Source of the DNA: Sulfurifustis variabilis
Lineage (GTDB): Bacteria; Pseudomonadota; Gammaproteobacteria; Acidiferrobacterales; Sulfurifustaceae
Assembly (NCBI RefSeq): GCF_002355415.1
Contig: NZ_AP014936.1
Location: 186,001-250,000 of the forward strand
DNA: 64,000 bases
Direction of reading: 5' to 3'
This document shows, piece by piece, positions 1 to 7,920 of the stretch. The notes under the pieces are model-generated. The model did not search any database and was not told the DNA's origin. It saw nothing but the letters and a program-made list of their open reading frames with translations. A program made the position numbers and the translations under genes. Every line of letters starts with the position of its first letter. Positions within the stretch are counted from its first letter, which is position 1.

Positions 1-177
1 CGGCCGCGTGTCGCTCACGCGGTGCCGCACTTTCCGCACATCGGCTTTCCGCAACCGCTGGAACAATAAGGGCTTTCGTCAAGCGCTTGGCCTGTGTTGA
101 ATAGCCCCCGGCGCTCGATCGAAGCGCCTCTCTCCACGAAGGCCGTCTGGCCGCACAACACTCCGAGGGCTTCCGTC

Positions 178-366
178 ATGTATCGGTTTCGCATCGTTTC
201 TCTTGCATTCTCGCTGTGCCTCCTCGCCGCATGCGGTGGTGGAGGCGGGGGCTCGGGCGGTGGGGACGGCGCCGGCTTTTCGGATGACGGCTCGATTGCG
301 GGGCGGGATCTCGCCGGCGTGGAGCGCGCGGTGCCCTCGACCATGGGCGCGCTCGAGGCGATCTAG
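178..366 (+). CDS. Small putative lipoprotein
   Basis: A 62-aa product with a basic N-terminus, a hydrophobic stretch and a lipobox ending Leu-Leu-Ala-Ala-Cys, followed by a poly-Gly run (CGGGGGG). This is the usual look of a processed bacterial lipoprotein, so it is probably anchored in the envelope. A GAGGG about 10 nt before the ATG could be the ribosome site. The mature part is only about 45 residues and shows no domain, so no function can be given. A Cys-rich reading frame runs antisense across the start region, which leaves some doubt about which strand is coding. Confidence 0.5.
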   Translation: MYRFRIVSLAFSLCLLAACGGGGGGSGGGDGAGFSDDGSIAGRDLAGVERAVPSTMGALEAI

Positions 367-464
367 CCATCCATTTGCCTCCCAGAGAAGTCGGGTAGGC
401 GCGATTCCGGAAGGGAGCCGATCGGGGACTGGGGCGCCGCCTCGTGCTGTCCTTTCGGCGAGAC

Positions 465-1268
465 TCAGCTTGCCTCGGTGGCTCGAGTCGAGTCCCCCGC
501 CCGCTGGCTCCACCGATACCAGATCAGTCCCAGGCGTTCGCTCAGCGCGCGGCTGCTGAGCTGCAGACCTTGAGCCGAAGGGAGATAGCGCAGGAGACGC
601 GGCCTGTCGGGTTCCACGCGGTTGAAGCCGGTCGGGGCCGGGATCACGCGGAGCCCGGCTTCGGCGAACGCCCAGCGGGCGCGGGGCATGTGCCAGGCAT
701 GCGTGACGAGGTAGACCGTCACGATGCCCTCGGCTTCGAGGATGGTCCGCGTATGGAGGGCGTTCTCGAAGGTCGTCCGGGAGCGGCGCTCCAGCCACCG
801 CGGCGTAACGGCGAAGTCCCGGACGAGCGCTTCCCGCATGAGCTCGGCTTCCGGCTGCTCCTCGCCGTACACGCTTCCGCCGGAGACCAGCAGCGGCCAC
901 CCGGTGGTGCGGTGCAGCCGGGCCGCGTAGCGCAGTCGCTGCAGCGTGTGGATGCTGACGGTGTCCGTCCCGTACTCGGGGGCGTCGGCTTCCCGCCCTC
1001 CGCCGAGCACGACGATGGCGGTATGCGCGTCGCCGTGCCCGTTCACGCTTGCGAGCGCGAGCGGCTCGGAATCCGCTTCGAGGCCGTGAATGAGCGCGGT
1101 ACCCACCGGGGGCGAGCTGAGCAGCGCGAGGAGCGCGAGCGCGAGGCCGGTCACCGTCAGCCCGACGTGCCGCCAGCGAATCTGGATGAGTAGCCCGAGC
1201 AGAGCGAGCAGGATCAGCAGGGCGGGCGGGGTGAGAAGCAGGCCCAGCGCCTTGGTCGCGACCAGCAT
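465..1268 (-). CDS. YdcF/SanA-family (DUF218) membrane protein
   Basis: 267 aa. Two N-terminal membrane segments (about residues 2-50) precede a DUF218 domain with the family blocks A-I-V-V-L-G-G-G, S-G-G-S, a T-T-F-E-N-A block and V-T-H-A-W-H-M-P-R-A. E. coli relatives (SanA, ElyC, YdcF) affect envelope integrity and recycling of lipid carrier; the exact reaction is not settled. The start was placed at the ATG 4 nt beyond the lipA stop rather than at a longer upstream start inside lipA, because it directly precedes the first membrane helix. It is the last gene of the lipB-lipA run. Confidence 0.85.
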   Translation of the reverse strand: MLVATKALGLLLTPPALLILLALLGLLIQIRWRHVGLTVTGLALALLALLSSPPVGTALIHGLEADSEPLALASVNGHGDAHTAIVVLGGGREADAPEYGTDTVSIHTLQRLRYAARLHRTTGWPLLVSGGSVYGEEQPEAELMREALVRDFAVTPRWLERRSRTTFENALHTRTILEAEGIVTVYLVTHAWHMPRARWAFAEAGLRVIPAPTGFNRVEPDRPRLLRYLPSAQGLQLSSRALSERLGLIWYRWSQRAGDSTRATEAS

Positions 1269-1272
1269 CCAG

Positions 1273-2217
1273 CTAGTACGCGCGGGCGGCCTGCTGTTCG
1301 GCGTGGTAGGACGACCGGACCATCGGACCGCTCGCCACATTATGGAACCCGAGCGCCTCGCCCAGTCGCGCGAAGGCCGCAAACTCCTCGGGCGTCACGA
1401 AACGCTCGACCGGCAGGTGGTGCCGGCTCGGCTGCAGGTACTGCCCGATCGTCAGCATGTCGCACCCGGCCGCGCGCAGCTCGCGCATCACGCCTTCGAT
1501 CTCCTCGTTCGTTTCCCCGAGGCCCACCATGAGACCCGACTTGGTCGGGACGTCCGGGTGGCGCTCCTTGAAGCGGCGCAGGAGCTCGAGCGAATGGCGG
1601 TAATCGGCGCCGGGGCGCGCGGCCTTGTAGAGCCGCGGCACCGTCTCGAGGTTGTGGTTGAAGACGTTCGGCAACGCCTGCCCGAGCGTCCCGAGCGCGA
1701 CCTCCAGGCGCCCGCGGAAATCGGGCACGAGGATCTCCACCGACGTCGCCGGCGTGTGCGCGCGCACGGCGCGGATGCAGGCCACGAAGTGGGCCGCCCC
1801 GCCGTCGCGGAGATCGTCGCGATCGACCGACGTGATCACCACGAACCGCAGCCCCATCGCCGCAATCGCGCGCGCCAGGTGATCGGGCTCGTCGGGATCG
1901 AGCGCGTCCGGTCGGCCGTGGGCCACGTCGCAGAACGGACAGCGACGGGTGCACAGCCGCCCCATGATCATGAAGGTAGCGGTGCCGTGGCGGAAGCACT
2001 CGCCCAGGTTGGGGCACGACGCCTCCTCGCACACGGTGTTCAGTTTGTGCTCCCGCAGCAGCGCCTTGAGCCTTCCGACCTCGGGATGCGTGGGTGCCTG
2101 GGCGCGGATCCAGGGCGGCTTGCGCAGCGGGGCCCTCGGGACCACCTTGATCGGGATGCGCGCGGTCTTCGCGGCGCCCTTGAGCGCCCGGATGTCGTCC
2201 CGTCCTGATTCAGCCAT
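1273..2217 (-). CDS. lipA: Lipoyl synthase LipA
   Basis: 314 aa. A radical-SAM enzyme that inserts two sulfur atoms into protein-bound octanoyl groups to make lipoyl cofactors for 2-oxoacid dehydrogenases and the glycine cleavage system. The auxiliary [4Fe-4S] cluster ligands are in [12 protein letters not shown] (Cys63, 68, 74), and the radical-SAM CxxxCxxC is C-T-R-R-C-P-F-C (Cys89, 93, 96). The C-terminal R-S-S-Y-H-A block is the conserved end containing the serine that ligates the auxiliary cluster. Length is normal. It overlaps the 3' end of lipB by 8 nt, so the two are translationally linked. Confidence 0.98.
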   Translation of the reverse strand: MAESGRDDIRALKGAAKTARIPIKVVPRAPLRKPPWIRAQAPTHPEVGRLKALLREHKLNTVCEEASCPNLGECFRHGTATFMIMGRLCTRRCPFCDVAHGRPDALDPDEPDHLARAIAAMGLRFVVITSVDRDDLRDGGAAHFVACIRAVRAHTPATSVEILVPDFRGRLEVALGTLGQALPNVFNHNLETVPRLYKAARPGADYRHSLELLRRFKERHPDVPTKSGLMVGLGETNEEIEGVMRELRAAGCDMLTIGQYLQPSRHHLPVERFVTPEEFAAFARLGEALGFHNVASGPMVRSSYHAEQQAARAY

Positions 2218-2887
2218 TGAGCGATGACGGCCTGTGTGCGCCGGGGGCGGCGGCCTCCGGTCGGGTCTCAGTATATCCCAGCAGGGCGAGCACCCGTTGC
2301 GCGAGCGCCTCGCCGGCCGCGCCGCTCTCCGCGTCCGGGATGAAATCGGCGAGCTGGGCGACCTGCAGGCCGGAGTAGCCGCACGGCTCGATCACGCGGA
2401 ACGGCGCCAGGTCCATGCGAGCGTTGAACGACAATCCGTGGTAGGTGCAGCCGCGCCGCACCCGCAGGCCGAGGGAGGCGATCTTGCGCCCCTCCACGTA
2501 AACCCCCGGCGCGCCCGCGCGCCGCTCGGCCGCGATTCCGCGATCCCTGAGCAGGTCGATCACCGCCTGCTCGAGCGTGCCGACGAGGGTCCTGATGCCG
2601 ATGCCGCGCCGCGCCAGCTCGATGAGCACGTAGACCACGGATTGCCCCGGGCCGTGGTAGGTGATGTCGCCGCCGCGATCGGTGGGAATCACCGGCACGT
2701 CGTTCCCCGGCCGCACGGTGCGCGCGTTGGCCTTGAGCCCGAGCGTGTACACGGGCGGGTGCTCGAGCAGCCAGATCTCGTCGGCGGAGTCGCCGTCGCG
2801 GCCCTCGGTGTAGGCACGCATCGCCTCGACCGTCGCGGCGTAGTCCACGAGGCCCAGGCGGCGCACCACGCAGGGCAGCGGTTGCAC
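2210..2887 (-). CDS. lipB: Octanoyltransferase LipB
   Basis: 225 aa. Transfers octanoate from acyl carrier protein to lipoyl domains, the step before LipA. The [12 protein letters not shown] block (residues 71-82), Lys135 in G-R-K-I-A and Cys169 in I-E-P-C-G match the catalytic Lys/Cys dyad of the family. The start is a GTG sharing its first base with the stop of the upstream aminotransferase gene (TAGTG), a classic coupling arrangement. The roughly 15 residues after the octanoyltransferase core are unremarkable. Confidence 0.97.
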   Translation of the reverse strand: MQPLPCVVRRLGLVDYAATVEAMRAYTEGRDGDSADEIWLLEHPPVYTLGLKANARTVRPGNDVPVIPTDRGGDITYHGPGQSVVYVLIELARRGIGIRTLVGTLEQAVIDLLRDRGIAAERRAGAPGVYVEGRKIASLGLRVRRGCTYHGLSFNARMDLAPFRVIEPCGYSGLQVAQLADFIPDAESGAAGEALAQRVLALLGYTETRPEAAAPGAHRPSSLNG

Positions 2888-3756
2888 TACTCGACCTTGC
2901 CTTCGCAGAAGGCCTGCTTGTACGCCTTGTAGAGCGCGAAGAGCTTCGCGTGCAACGGACCGGGCCGCCCGGTGCCGACCGGCCGGTCGTTGAGGCGCGT
3001 GATGGAAAGGATCTCGCGGGTCGAGCTCGTCATCCAGATCTCCTCGGCCGTGTAGAGGGCGGACTCCGGCAACGGCTCCTCGCGCGCCGGGACCCCGTTC
3101 GCGTGAGCCAGCTCGAGCACGAGGTCGCGCGTGACGCCGGGCAGGATGAAGGGGCCGTTCGGCGGTGTGACGAGCGTGCCCCGGTTCACGACGAAGATGT
3201 TACTCGCCGCACCCTCGGTCACCAACCCGTCGCGGATCAGGATCGCCTCCGCCGCGCCGCGATCGATGGCCTGCTGGCGCAGGAGCGCGTTCGCGAGCAG
3301 CGCGATCGCCTTGATGTCGCAGCGCAGCCACCGGATGTCGGCGGCCGTCACGGCGGCCACGCCCTCCGCGACGGCGGCCGCCGGCGGATACTTGAGCGGC
3401 TGCGCGTACGCGAATACGGTCGGCTTCACGCCCGCCGGAAACGCGTGATCGCGGGGCGCCACGCCGCGCGTGACCTGGAGATACACCGACTGGTCGCCGT
3501 CGCCGTTCTCGCGCACGAGCCGGGAGAACACCGTTTCCCACTCCCCGGCGGTCAGCGGGTTCTCGAGGCGGATCGCGGCGAGGCTGCGCTCCAGCCGGGC
3601 GAGATGGTGCGCGAGGCGGAAGAGGCGACCGCCGAACACCGGAATGACCTCGTAGACGCCGTCGCCGAAGACGAATCCCCGGTCGAACACCGAGACGCTG
3701 GCGCGTCCGGGCGGCAGGAATTCGCCGTTCAGGTAAACGAAGGGAGTGTCGATCAT
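2887..3756 (-). CDS. dat: Class IV PLP aminotransferase (D-amino-acid transaminase type)
   Basis: 289 aa from the ATG beginning M-I-D-T-P; an upstream in-frame start adds 15 unlikely residues. Fold-type IV aminotransferase: S-V-F-D-R-G-F-V-F-G-D-G-V-Y-E near residues 22-36, PLP-binding Lys149 in C-D-I-K-A, and the G-A-A-S-N-I-F block. Such enzymes interconvert D-alanine and D-glutamate with 2-oxoacids, or act on branched-chain amino acids. The place between dacC and lipB favours D-amino-acid transamination for peptidoglycan, but specificity cannot be read with certainty. In enterobacteria the same spot holds ybeD, which is absent here. Confidence 0.9.
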   Translation of the reverse strand: MIDTPFVYLNGEFLPPGRASVSVFDRGFVFGDGVYEVIPVFGGRLFRLAHHLARLERSLAAIRLENPLTAGEWETVFSRLVRENGDGDQSVYLQVTRGVAPRDHAFPAGVKPTVFAYAQPLKYPPAAAVAEGVAAVTAADIRWLRCDIKAIALLANALLRQQAIDRGAAEAILIRDGLVTEGAASNIFVVNRGTLVTPPNGPFILPGVTRDLVLELAHANGVPAREEPLPESALYTAEEIWMTSSTREILSITRLNDRPVGTGRPGPLHAKLFALYKAYKQAFCEGKVE

Positions 3757-3850
3757 GTCGTCGCCGCCGTTGAAGTTCTGGGAATAAAGATGGGGACTCA
3801 AGGATCGGGCCGCGTGCGCGCAAGCCCGGTCGGGAACGCGCGGCCCTCGT

Positions 3851-4981
3851 CTATCGGAACCAGAGTCGCAGACTGTCCATCGCCCGCGTCGTCCAGCCCC
3901 CCGTGCCGACGTCCCGGAGAGCGACCAGCGGATACTCGGCGAACACCTTGTCGTCGAGCTGGAGCGCGAGTACTCCGATGCGCTGGCCCTGGCGCACGGG
4001 CGCCTCGAGCATCTCCTTGATCGTCAGGCGCGCGCGCAGGCGGGAGTACCACCCGCGCGGAAGCGTGACGTAGAGGTTCTGTCGCACGCCCAGCGGCAGC
4101 GTCGCCTGTTCGCCCATCCACACGCGCACCTCCGTCGTCGGCCGGTCCGCGGCGTAGAGGAGCTTCGTCTCGAAGTTGCGAAAGCCGTAATCGAGGAGGC
4201 GCTGTGCGGCGTCGACGCGCGCCGCCTCGCTGGGCGCGCCGAGGACGGTGGCGATGAGGCGCATGTTCTCGCGACGCGCGGATCCGACCAGGCACCAGCC
4301 GGCGGCATGCGTGAACCCGGTCTTCAACCCGTCGACCGTGGTATCGCGCCAGAGGAGCGCGTTGTTGTTGTAGTACTTCAGCTCGTTCACGCTGATCTCG
4401 CGCAGCCCGAACCATTCGTAGTGCTCCGGGAAGTCGCGGATCATCGCGACCGCCAGGCGGCTGAGATCGCGCGCCGTCGAGACGTGGCCGGGGGCATCGA
4501 GTCCGGTGCTGTTGACGAAGCGGGTGCCGGCGAGGCCCCAGCTGCGCGCCCGGACGTTCATGAGCTCGACGAAGCGGGACTCGCTGCCTGCGACGTGTTC
4601 CGCGAGCGCGACGGTCGCGTCGTTCGCCGACCGCACGATCGCGCTCTTGAGCAGGTCCTCCAGGATCGGCGTGCCGCCCGGACGCAAGAAGATGTTCGCG
4701 CCGGGCGTGCCCGCCGCGCGGTCGCTGACCGTCACCCGCTCGCGCAGGCTCACCTCGCCGGCGCGCAGCTTCTCCAAAACGAGGTACGCGGTCATGAGCT
4801 TCGTCAGGCTCGCGGGCGGCATGGGCTCGTCGGCGTCGTGCTCCGCGAGCACGGACCCGCTGTGGTGGTCCACGAGCAACCACGCCCGGGCGGGTACCTC
4901 GGGCGCCTTCTCCAGGGCGGCGTGCGCCGGCGCCAGCAGAGTCAGGAGGAGCAGGCCGACGATGATGTGCAGGCGGCGCAT
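3851..4981 (-). CDS. dacC: D-alanyl-D-alanine carboxypeptidase (PBP5/6 type)
   Basis: 376 aa. Removes the terminal D-Ala of peptidoglycan stem peptides in the periplasm. A signal peptide ends near A-H-A (residues 19-21). The serine-peptidase S11 motifs are all present: S-L-T-K (Ser58, Lys61), S-A-N, and K-T-G in G-L-K-T-G-F. The C-terminal PBP5-type domain and a final amphipathic helix (D-S-L-R-L-W-F-R) suit attachment to the inner membrane. It overlaps rlpA by one base (TGATG). dacA/dacC naming within this family is by similarity only. Confidence 0.95.
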   Translation of the reverse strand: MRRLHIIVGLLLLTLLAPAHAALEKAPEVPARAWLLVDHHSGSVLAEHDADEPMPPASLTKLMTAYLVLEKLRAGEVSLRERVTVSDRAAGTPGANIFLRPGGTPILEDLLKSAIVRSANDATVALAEHVAGSESRFVELMNVRARSWGLAGTRFVNSTGLDAPGHVSTARDLSRLAVAMIRDFPEHYEWFGLREISVNELKYYNNNALLWRDTTVDGLKTGFTHAAGWCLVGSARRENMRLIATVLGAPSEAARVDAAQRLLDYGFRNFETKLLYAADRPTTEVRVWMGEQATLPLGVRQNLYVTLPRGWYSRLRARLTIKEMLEAPVRQGQRIGVLALQLDDKVFAEYPLVALRDVGTGGWTTRAMDSLRLWFR

Positions 4982-5835
4982 CAGTCGACCACGATCAGGG
5001 CGTCGGGCACGCCCTGGCGCCCGGCCTCCTCGACGAGGCGATCGCCCTGTTCGACGCTCGCGACCGGGCCGATGCGGACCCGGTAGAGGGGTGTCGCGCC
5101 GCCCGCAGCGTCGCCGGCGGCCTGGATGTAGATCGGCGCGAGCCCGGCCCGCTCGAGGCGGTCTCGCAGCGCGACCGCGTTGGCGTGCCGGGTGAAGGCC
5201 CCGACCTGGACCGAGAGCCGGGGCCCGGCATGCGGCTCGGTACCCGCCTGCGCGGCGGAGACGACCGACAGGCGAGGACGGCTCGCGACGGTGGTGGCGG
5301 GCGCGGGCGGCGCGTGCGGGTCGAGCGTTTCGACCTCGACGATCCCGGTCCCGCTTCCCGCGATTCCGAGCTTCCAGGCGGCCGCGTAGGAGAGATCGAT
5401 CAGCCGGTTGTGCAGGAACGGCCCGCGGTCGTTTACCCGCACGACGACGGAGCGGCCGTTCTCGAGATTGCGTACGCGCGCGTAGGAAGGCAGGGGCAGG
5501 GTCTTGTGGGCCGCGGTCATCGCGTACATGTCGTAAGGCTCCCCGCTCGAGGTGCGGCGTCCGTGGAATTTCTTCCCGTACCAGGAGGCGACGCCGCGCT
5601 CGCGGTAGCCGCGCGCCTCGGCGAGCGGCGTGTAGCCGACGCCGAAGACCGTGTAGGGCCGGTTGCCCGACTCGCTCAGGGGCTCGGCGCGCGGGACGGC
5701 ATCGGGTACGGCCGCGAGGTCCACCGGCGCGCGCTCGTGCGGGCCGTCGTCCTGGTAATAGCCGTCGCGCTGCGGCACGGTTCCACAGGCCGCGAGCAGC
5801 AGCGCGAGCGCGAACAGCGGGAGACGAACGATCAT
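4981..5835 (-). CDS. rlpA: Septal-ring lytic transglycosylase RlpA
   Basis: 284 aa. Lipoprotein with lipobox L-L-A-A-C (Cys17). A double-psi beta-barrel RlpA domain (about residues 80-170) has G-V-A-S-W-Y-G, G-E-P-Y-D-M and V-R-V-N-D-R-G-P-F, and a C-terminal SPOR domain (about 205-284, L-S-V-Q-V-G-A-F) should bind glycan strands stripped of stem peptides at the septum. In Pseudomonas RlpA cleaves such naked glycans. It lies in the mltB-rlpA-dacC order common in proteobacteria and overlaps mltB by 4 nt. Confidence 0.96.
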   Translation of the reverse strand: MIVRLPLFALALLLAACGTVPQRDGYYQDDGPHERAPVDLAAVPDAVPRAEPLSESGNRPYTVFGVGYTPLAEARGYRERGVASWYGKKFHGRRTSSGEPYDMYAMTAAHKTLPLPSYARVRNLENGRSVVVRVNDRGPFLHNRLIDLSYAAAWKLGIAGSGTGIVEVETLDPHAPPAPATTVASRPRLSVVSAAQAGTEPHAGPRLSVQVGAFTRHANAVALRDRLERAGLAPIYIQAAGDAAGGATPLYRVRIGPVASVEQGDRLVEEAGRQGVPDALIVVD

Positions 5836-6836
5836 GCGCCCTCTTCGTATAGTTCCCGAATCGCCCGGCCCAGCTCGTAGACGGCCATGGCGTAGCGCTT
5901 GCTGCGATTATACCGGCTGATCGCGTAGAAGTTGTCGTAGCCAAGGCGGTAGACCGGACCCGATTCCCCTTCGAGGACGATCACCGCCGCTCGGCGGTCG
6001 TCGTCGGGCCCGGCCGCCGTCGCCGGCCGCGGTCGCGGGAAGATCCCATGGCCGAAGAGCTGGCGTAGCGTCAGGGTGGGCTTCAGGCCGAGGTCCCCGA
6101 GCCACTCGTACAGGTCCCCCTCCACCTCGACCTCGTCGACGATCGGCGCGCCCGGCACCCAGCCGTGGCGCCGCAGGAAATTGGCGACGCTCCCGATGGC
6201 GTCGGCGTTCGAGCCGAGCAGATCGGGTTTGCGGTCGCCGGTGAAGTCGACCGCGTACTGCCGGTAGCTCGAGGGCATGAACTGCGGGATGCCGAGCGCC
6301 CCCGCGTAGGAGCCCTTGACCTCGAACGCGTCGACCTTGAGCTCGCGTGCCAGCAGCAGGTACTCCTCGAGCTCGCGGCGGAAAAACTCCGCGCGCCGCG
6401 GATAGCCGAAGGCGAGCGTGGCGAGCGCCTCCAGGGCGGGGAACCCCCCGGTGTTCTCCCCATAGTTCGTCTCGACGCCGATAATCGCGACGACGATCTC
6501 GGGCGGCACGCCGTACTCCCGTTGCGCTCGCGCGAGCGCCTGCGCGTGGGTCCGCCAGTAACGCGAGCCGAGGCGCGCGTGCCGGTCGGTCACGAAGCGC
6601 CGGCGGTACTCGTGCCACGGCAGGCCCTCGGCCGGCCGCTCCATCGCGGCGATGATCTCGGGTCGCATCGTCCCCCGCGCGAACAGCCGTTCGAGCGCGC
6701 TCGCGTCGAAGCGGTGCGTCGCGCGCATGTGCTCGATGAAGACCGGCACGTCGGGGTGCTCCAGGAGCGGCGTGGCGGTCGCCGGCGAGGCGGCAAGCAG
6801 GGCCAGCAGCCCGATGGGCAGATACCGGAGGCGCAT
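5832..6836 (-). CDS. mltB: Membrane-bound lytic murein transglycosylase B
   Basis: 334 aa from an ATG that starts a clear signal peptide ending in A-T-A. Cleaves peptidoglycan glycan strands with formation of 1,6-anhydro-MurNAc. The catalytic glutamate lies in G-V-E-T-N-Y-G-E-N, and the G-A-L-G-I-P-Q-F-M-P-S-S-Y and D-F-T-G-D-R-K-P-D-L blocks are typical of the MltB/Slt35 family (GH103). There is no lipobox cysteine, so this copy is probably a soluble periplasmic or signal-anchored form. The start lies 2 nt after the rodA stop. Confidence 0.95.
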   Translation of the reverse strand: MRLRYLPIGLLALLAASPATATPLLEHPDVPVFIEHMRATHRFDASALERLFARGTMRPEIIAAMERPAEGLPWHEYRRRFVTDRHARLGSRYWRTHAQALARAQREYGVPPEIVVAIIGVETNYGENTGGFPALEALATLAFGYPRRAEFFRRELEEYLLLARELKVDAFEVKGSYAGALGIPQFMPSSYRQYAVDFTGDRKPDLLGSNADAIGSVANFLRRHGWVPGAPIVDEVEVEGDLYEWLGDLGLKPTLTLRQLFGHGIFPRPRPATAAGPDDDRRAAVIVLEGESGPVYRLGYDNFYAISRYNRSKRYAMAVYELGRAIRELYEEGA

Positions 6837-6838
6837 CT

Positions 6839-7918
6839 CTAGAACTCGACGAGCTTGCGATGGGTCTGGATGCTCATCAGCATGCCGAAGCCCGCCATGA
6901 GCGTCAGGATCGAGCTGCCGCCGTAGCTCATCATCGGCAGCGGAACCCCGACCACCGGCAGGATGCCCGACACCATGCCGATGTTGACGAAGAACTGCAC
7001 GAAGAACGCGAGGCCGAGCGCGCCGGCGAGGAGCCGCGCGAAGGTGTCCTGCGCGTAGAAGGCGATCAGGAGCATGCGCAGCGCGATGAAGGCGTACAGC
7101 GCGAGCGCGACGAGAATGCCGATGAGGCCGAATTCCTCGCCGAAGACCGCGAAGATGAAGTCGGTCTGCGACTCGGGCAGGTATTCGAGATGCGCCTGCG
7201 ACGAGTTGAGCCAGCCCTTGCCATAGAACCCCCCGGAGCCGATCGCGATCATGGACTGGATCGTGTGGTACCCCGTGCCGAGCGGGTCGGCCGCCGGATC
7301 GAACAGCGTGAGAATGCGGTTGCGCTGATAGTCGTGCAGGTGGTTCCAGAGGATCGGCGCGGCGGCGGCGAGGAGCCCGATGCCGGTCCACATGATCCGC
7401 TTGCGCAGGCCCGCGAGGAACAGGACGAAGAAGCCCGATGCCGCGACGAGGATCGCCGTCCCGAGGTCCGGCTGCTTCAGGATGAGGACCGCGGGTACGA
7501 GCGCGATCGCGAAGCCCACGGCGATGCGGGGGTACGACGGCGGCAGGCTGTCCCGCGCGAGGTACCAGGCGGCCATCATCGGCACCGCGAGCTTCATGAT
7601 CTCGGAAGGCTGGAAGCGCACGATGCCGAGCGACAGCCAGCGCTGCGCGCCCTTGCTGATCGCGCCCACGCCGAGCACCACCGCGAGCAGAACGAGCCCG
7701 GCGCCGAAGAGGTGCGGCGCCCAGCGCTCCAAGAGCTCCGGCCGGATCTGGGCGACCCCGAGGAGCACCGCGAAACCGAGGCCGAGCCGCATCACGTGGG
7801 CGATCGTGACGGCCTCGTCCTTGGCGCTCGCGCTGTACACGATCGCGACCGAAAGCGCGGCCAGCGTCACGAGGGCGAAGAAGAGCGGCTTGTCGAGGTG
7901 CAGGCGCTGCTGCCACAT
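6839..7918 (-). CDS. rodA: Peptidoglycan glycosyltransferase RodA
   Basis: 359 aa, about ten membrane segments. SEDS-family enzyme that polymerises lipid II during cell elongation, with PBP2 as its transpeptidase partner. Family blocks include L-K-Q-P-D-L-G-T, the loop Q-S-M-I-A-I-G-S-G-G-F-Y-G-K-G, Q-T-D-F-I-F-A-V-F-G-E-E-F-G and V-P-L-P-M-M-S-Y-G-G-S-S. The ATG start follows the mrdA stop by 2 nt. Membership in the mre-mrd-rod cluster is the standard elongasome operon. Confidence 0.98.
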   Translation of the reverse strand: MWQQRLHLDKPLFFALVTLAALSVAIVYSASAKDEAVTIAHVMRLGLGFAVLLGVAQIRPELLERWAPHLFGAGLVLLAVVLGVGAISKGAQRWLSLGIVRFQPSEIMKLAVPMMAAWYLARDSLPPSYPRIAVGFAIALVPAVLILKQPDLGTAILVAASGFFVLFLAGLRKRIMWTGIGLLAAAAPILWNHLHDYQRNRILTLFDPAADPLGTGYHTIQSMIAIGSGGFYGKGWLNSSQAHLEYLPESQTDFIFAVFGEEFGLIGILVALALYAFIALRMLLIAFYAQDTFARLLAGALGLAFFVQFFVNIGMVSGILPVVGVPLPMMSYGGSSILTLMAGFGMLMSIQTHRKLVEF

Positions 7919-7920
7919 GG

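Noticed and set aside
15-179. Minus-strand frame of about 54 codons ending in C-S-S-G-C-G-K-P-M-C-G-K-C-G-T-A
   Set aside because: The cysteine pattern is tempting, but there is no ribosome site, and it begins inside the start of the better-supported lipoprotein on the other strand. Left out as unproven.
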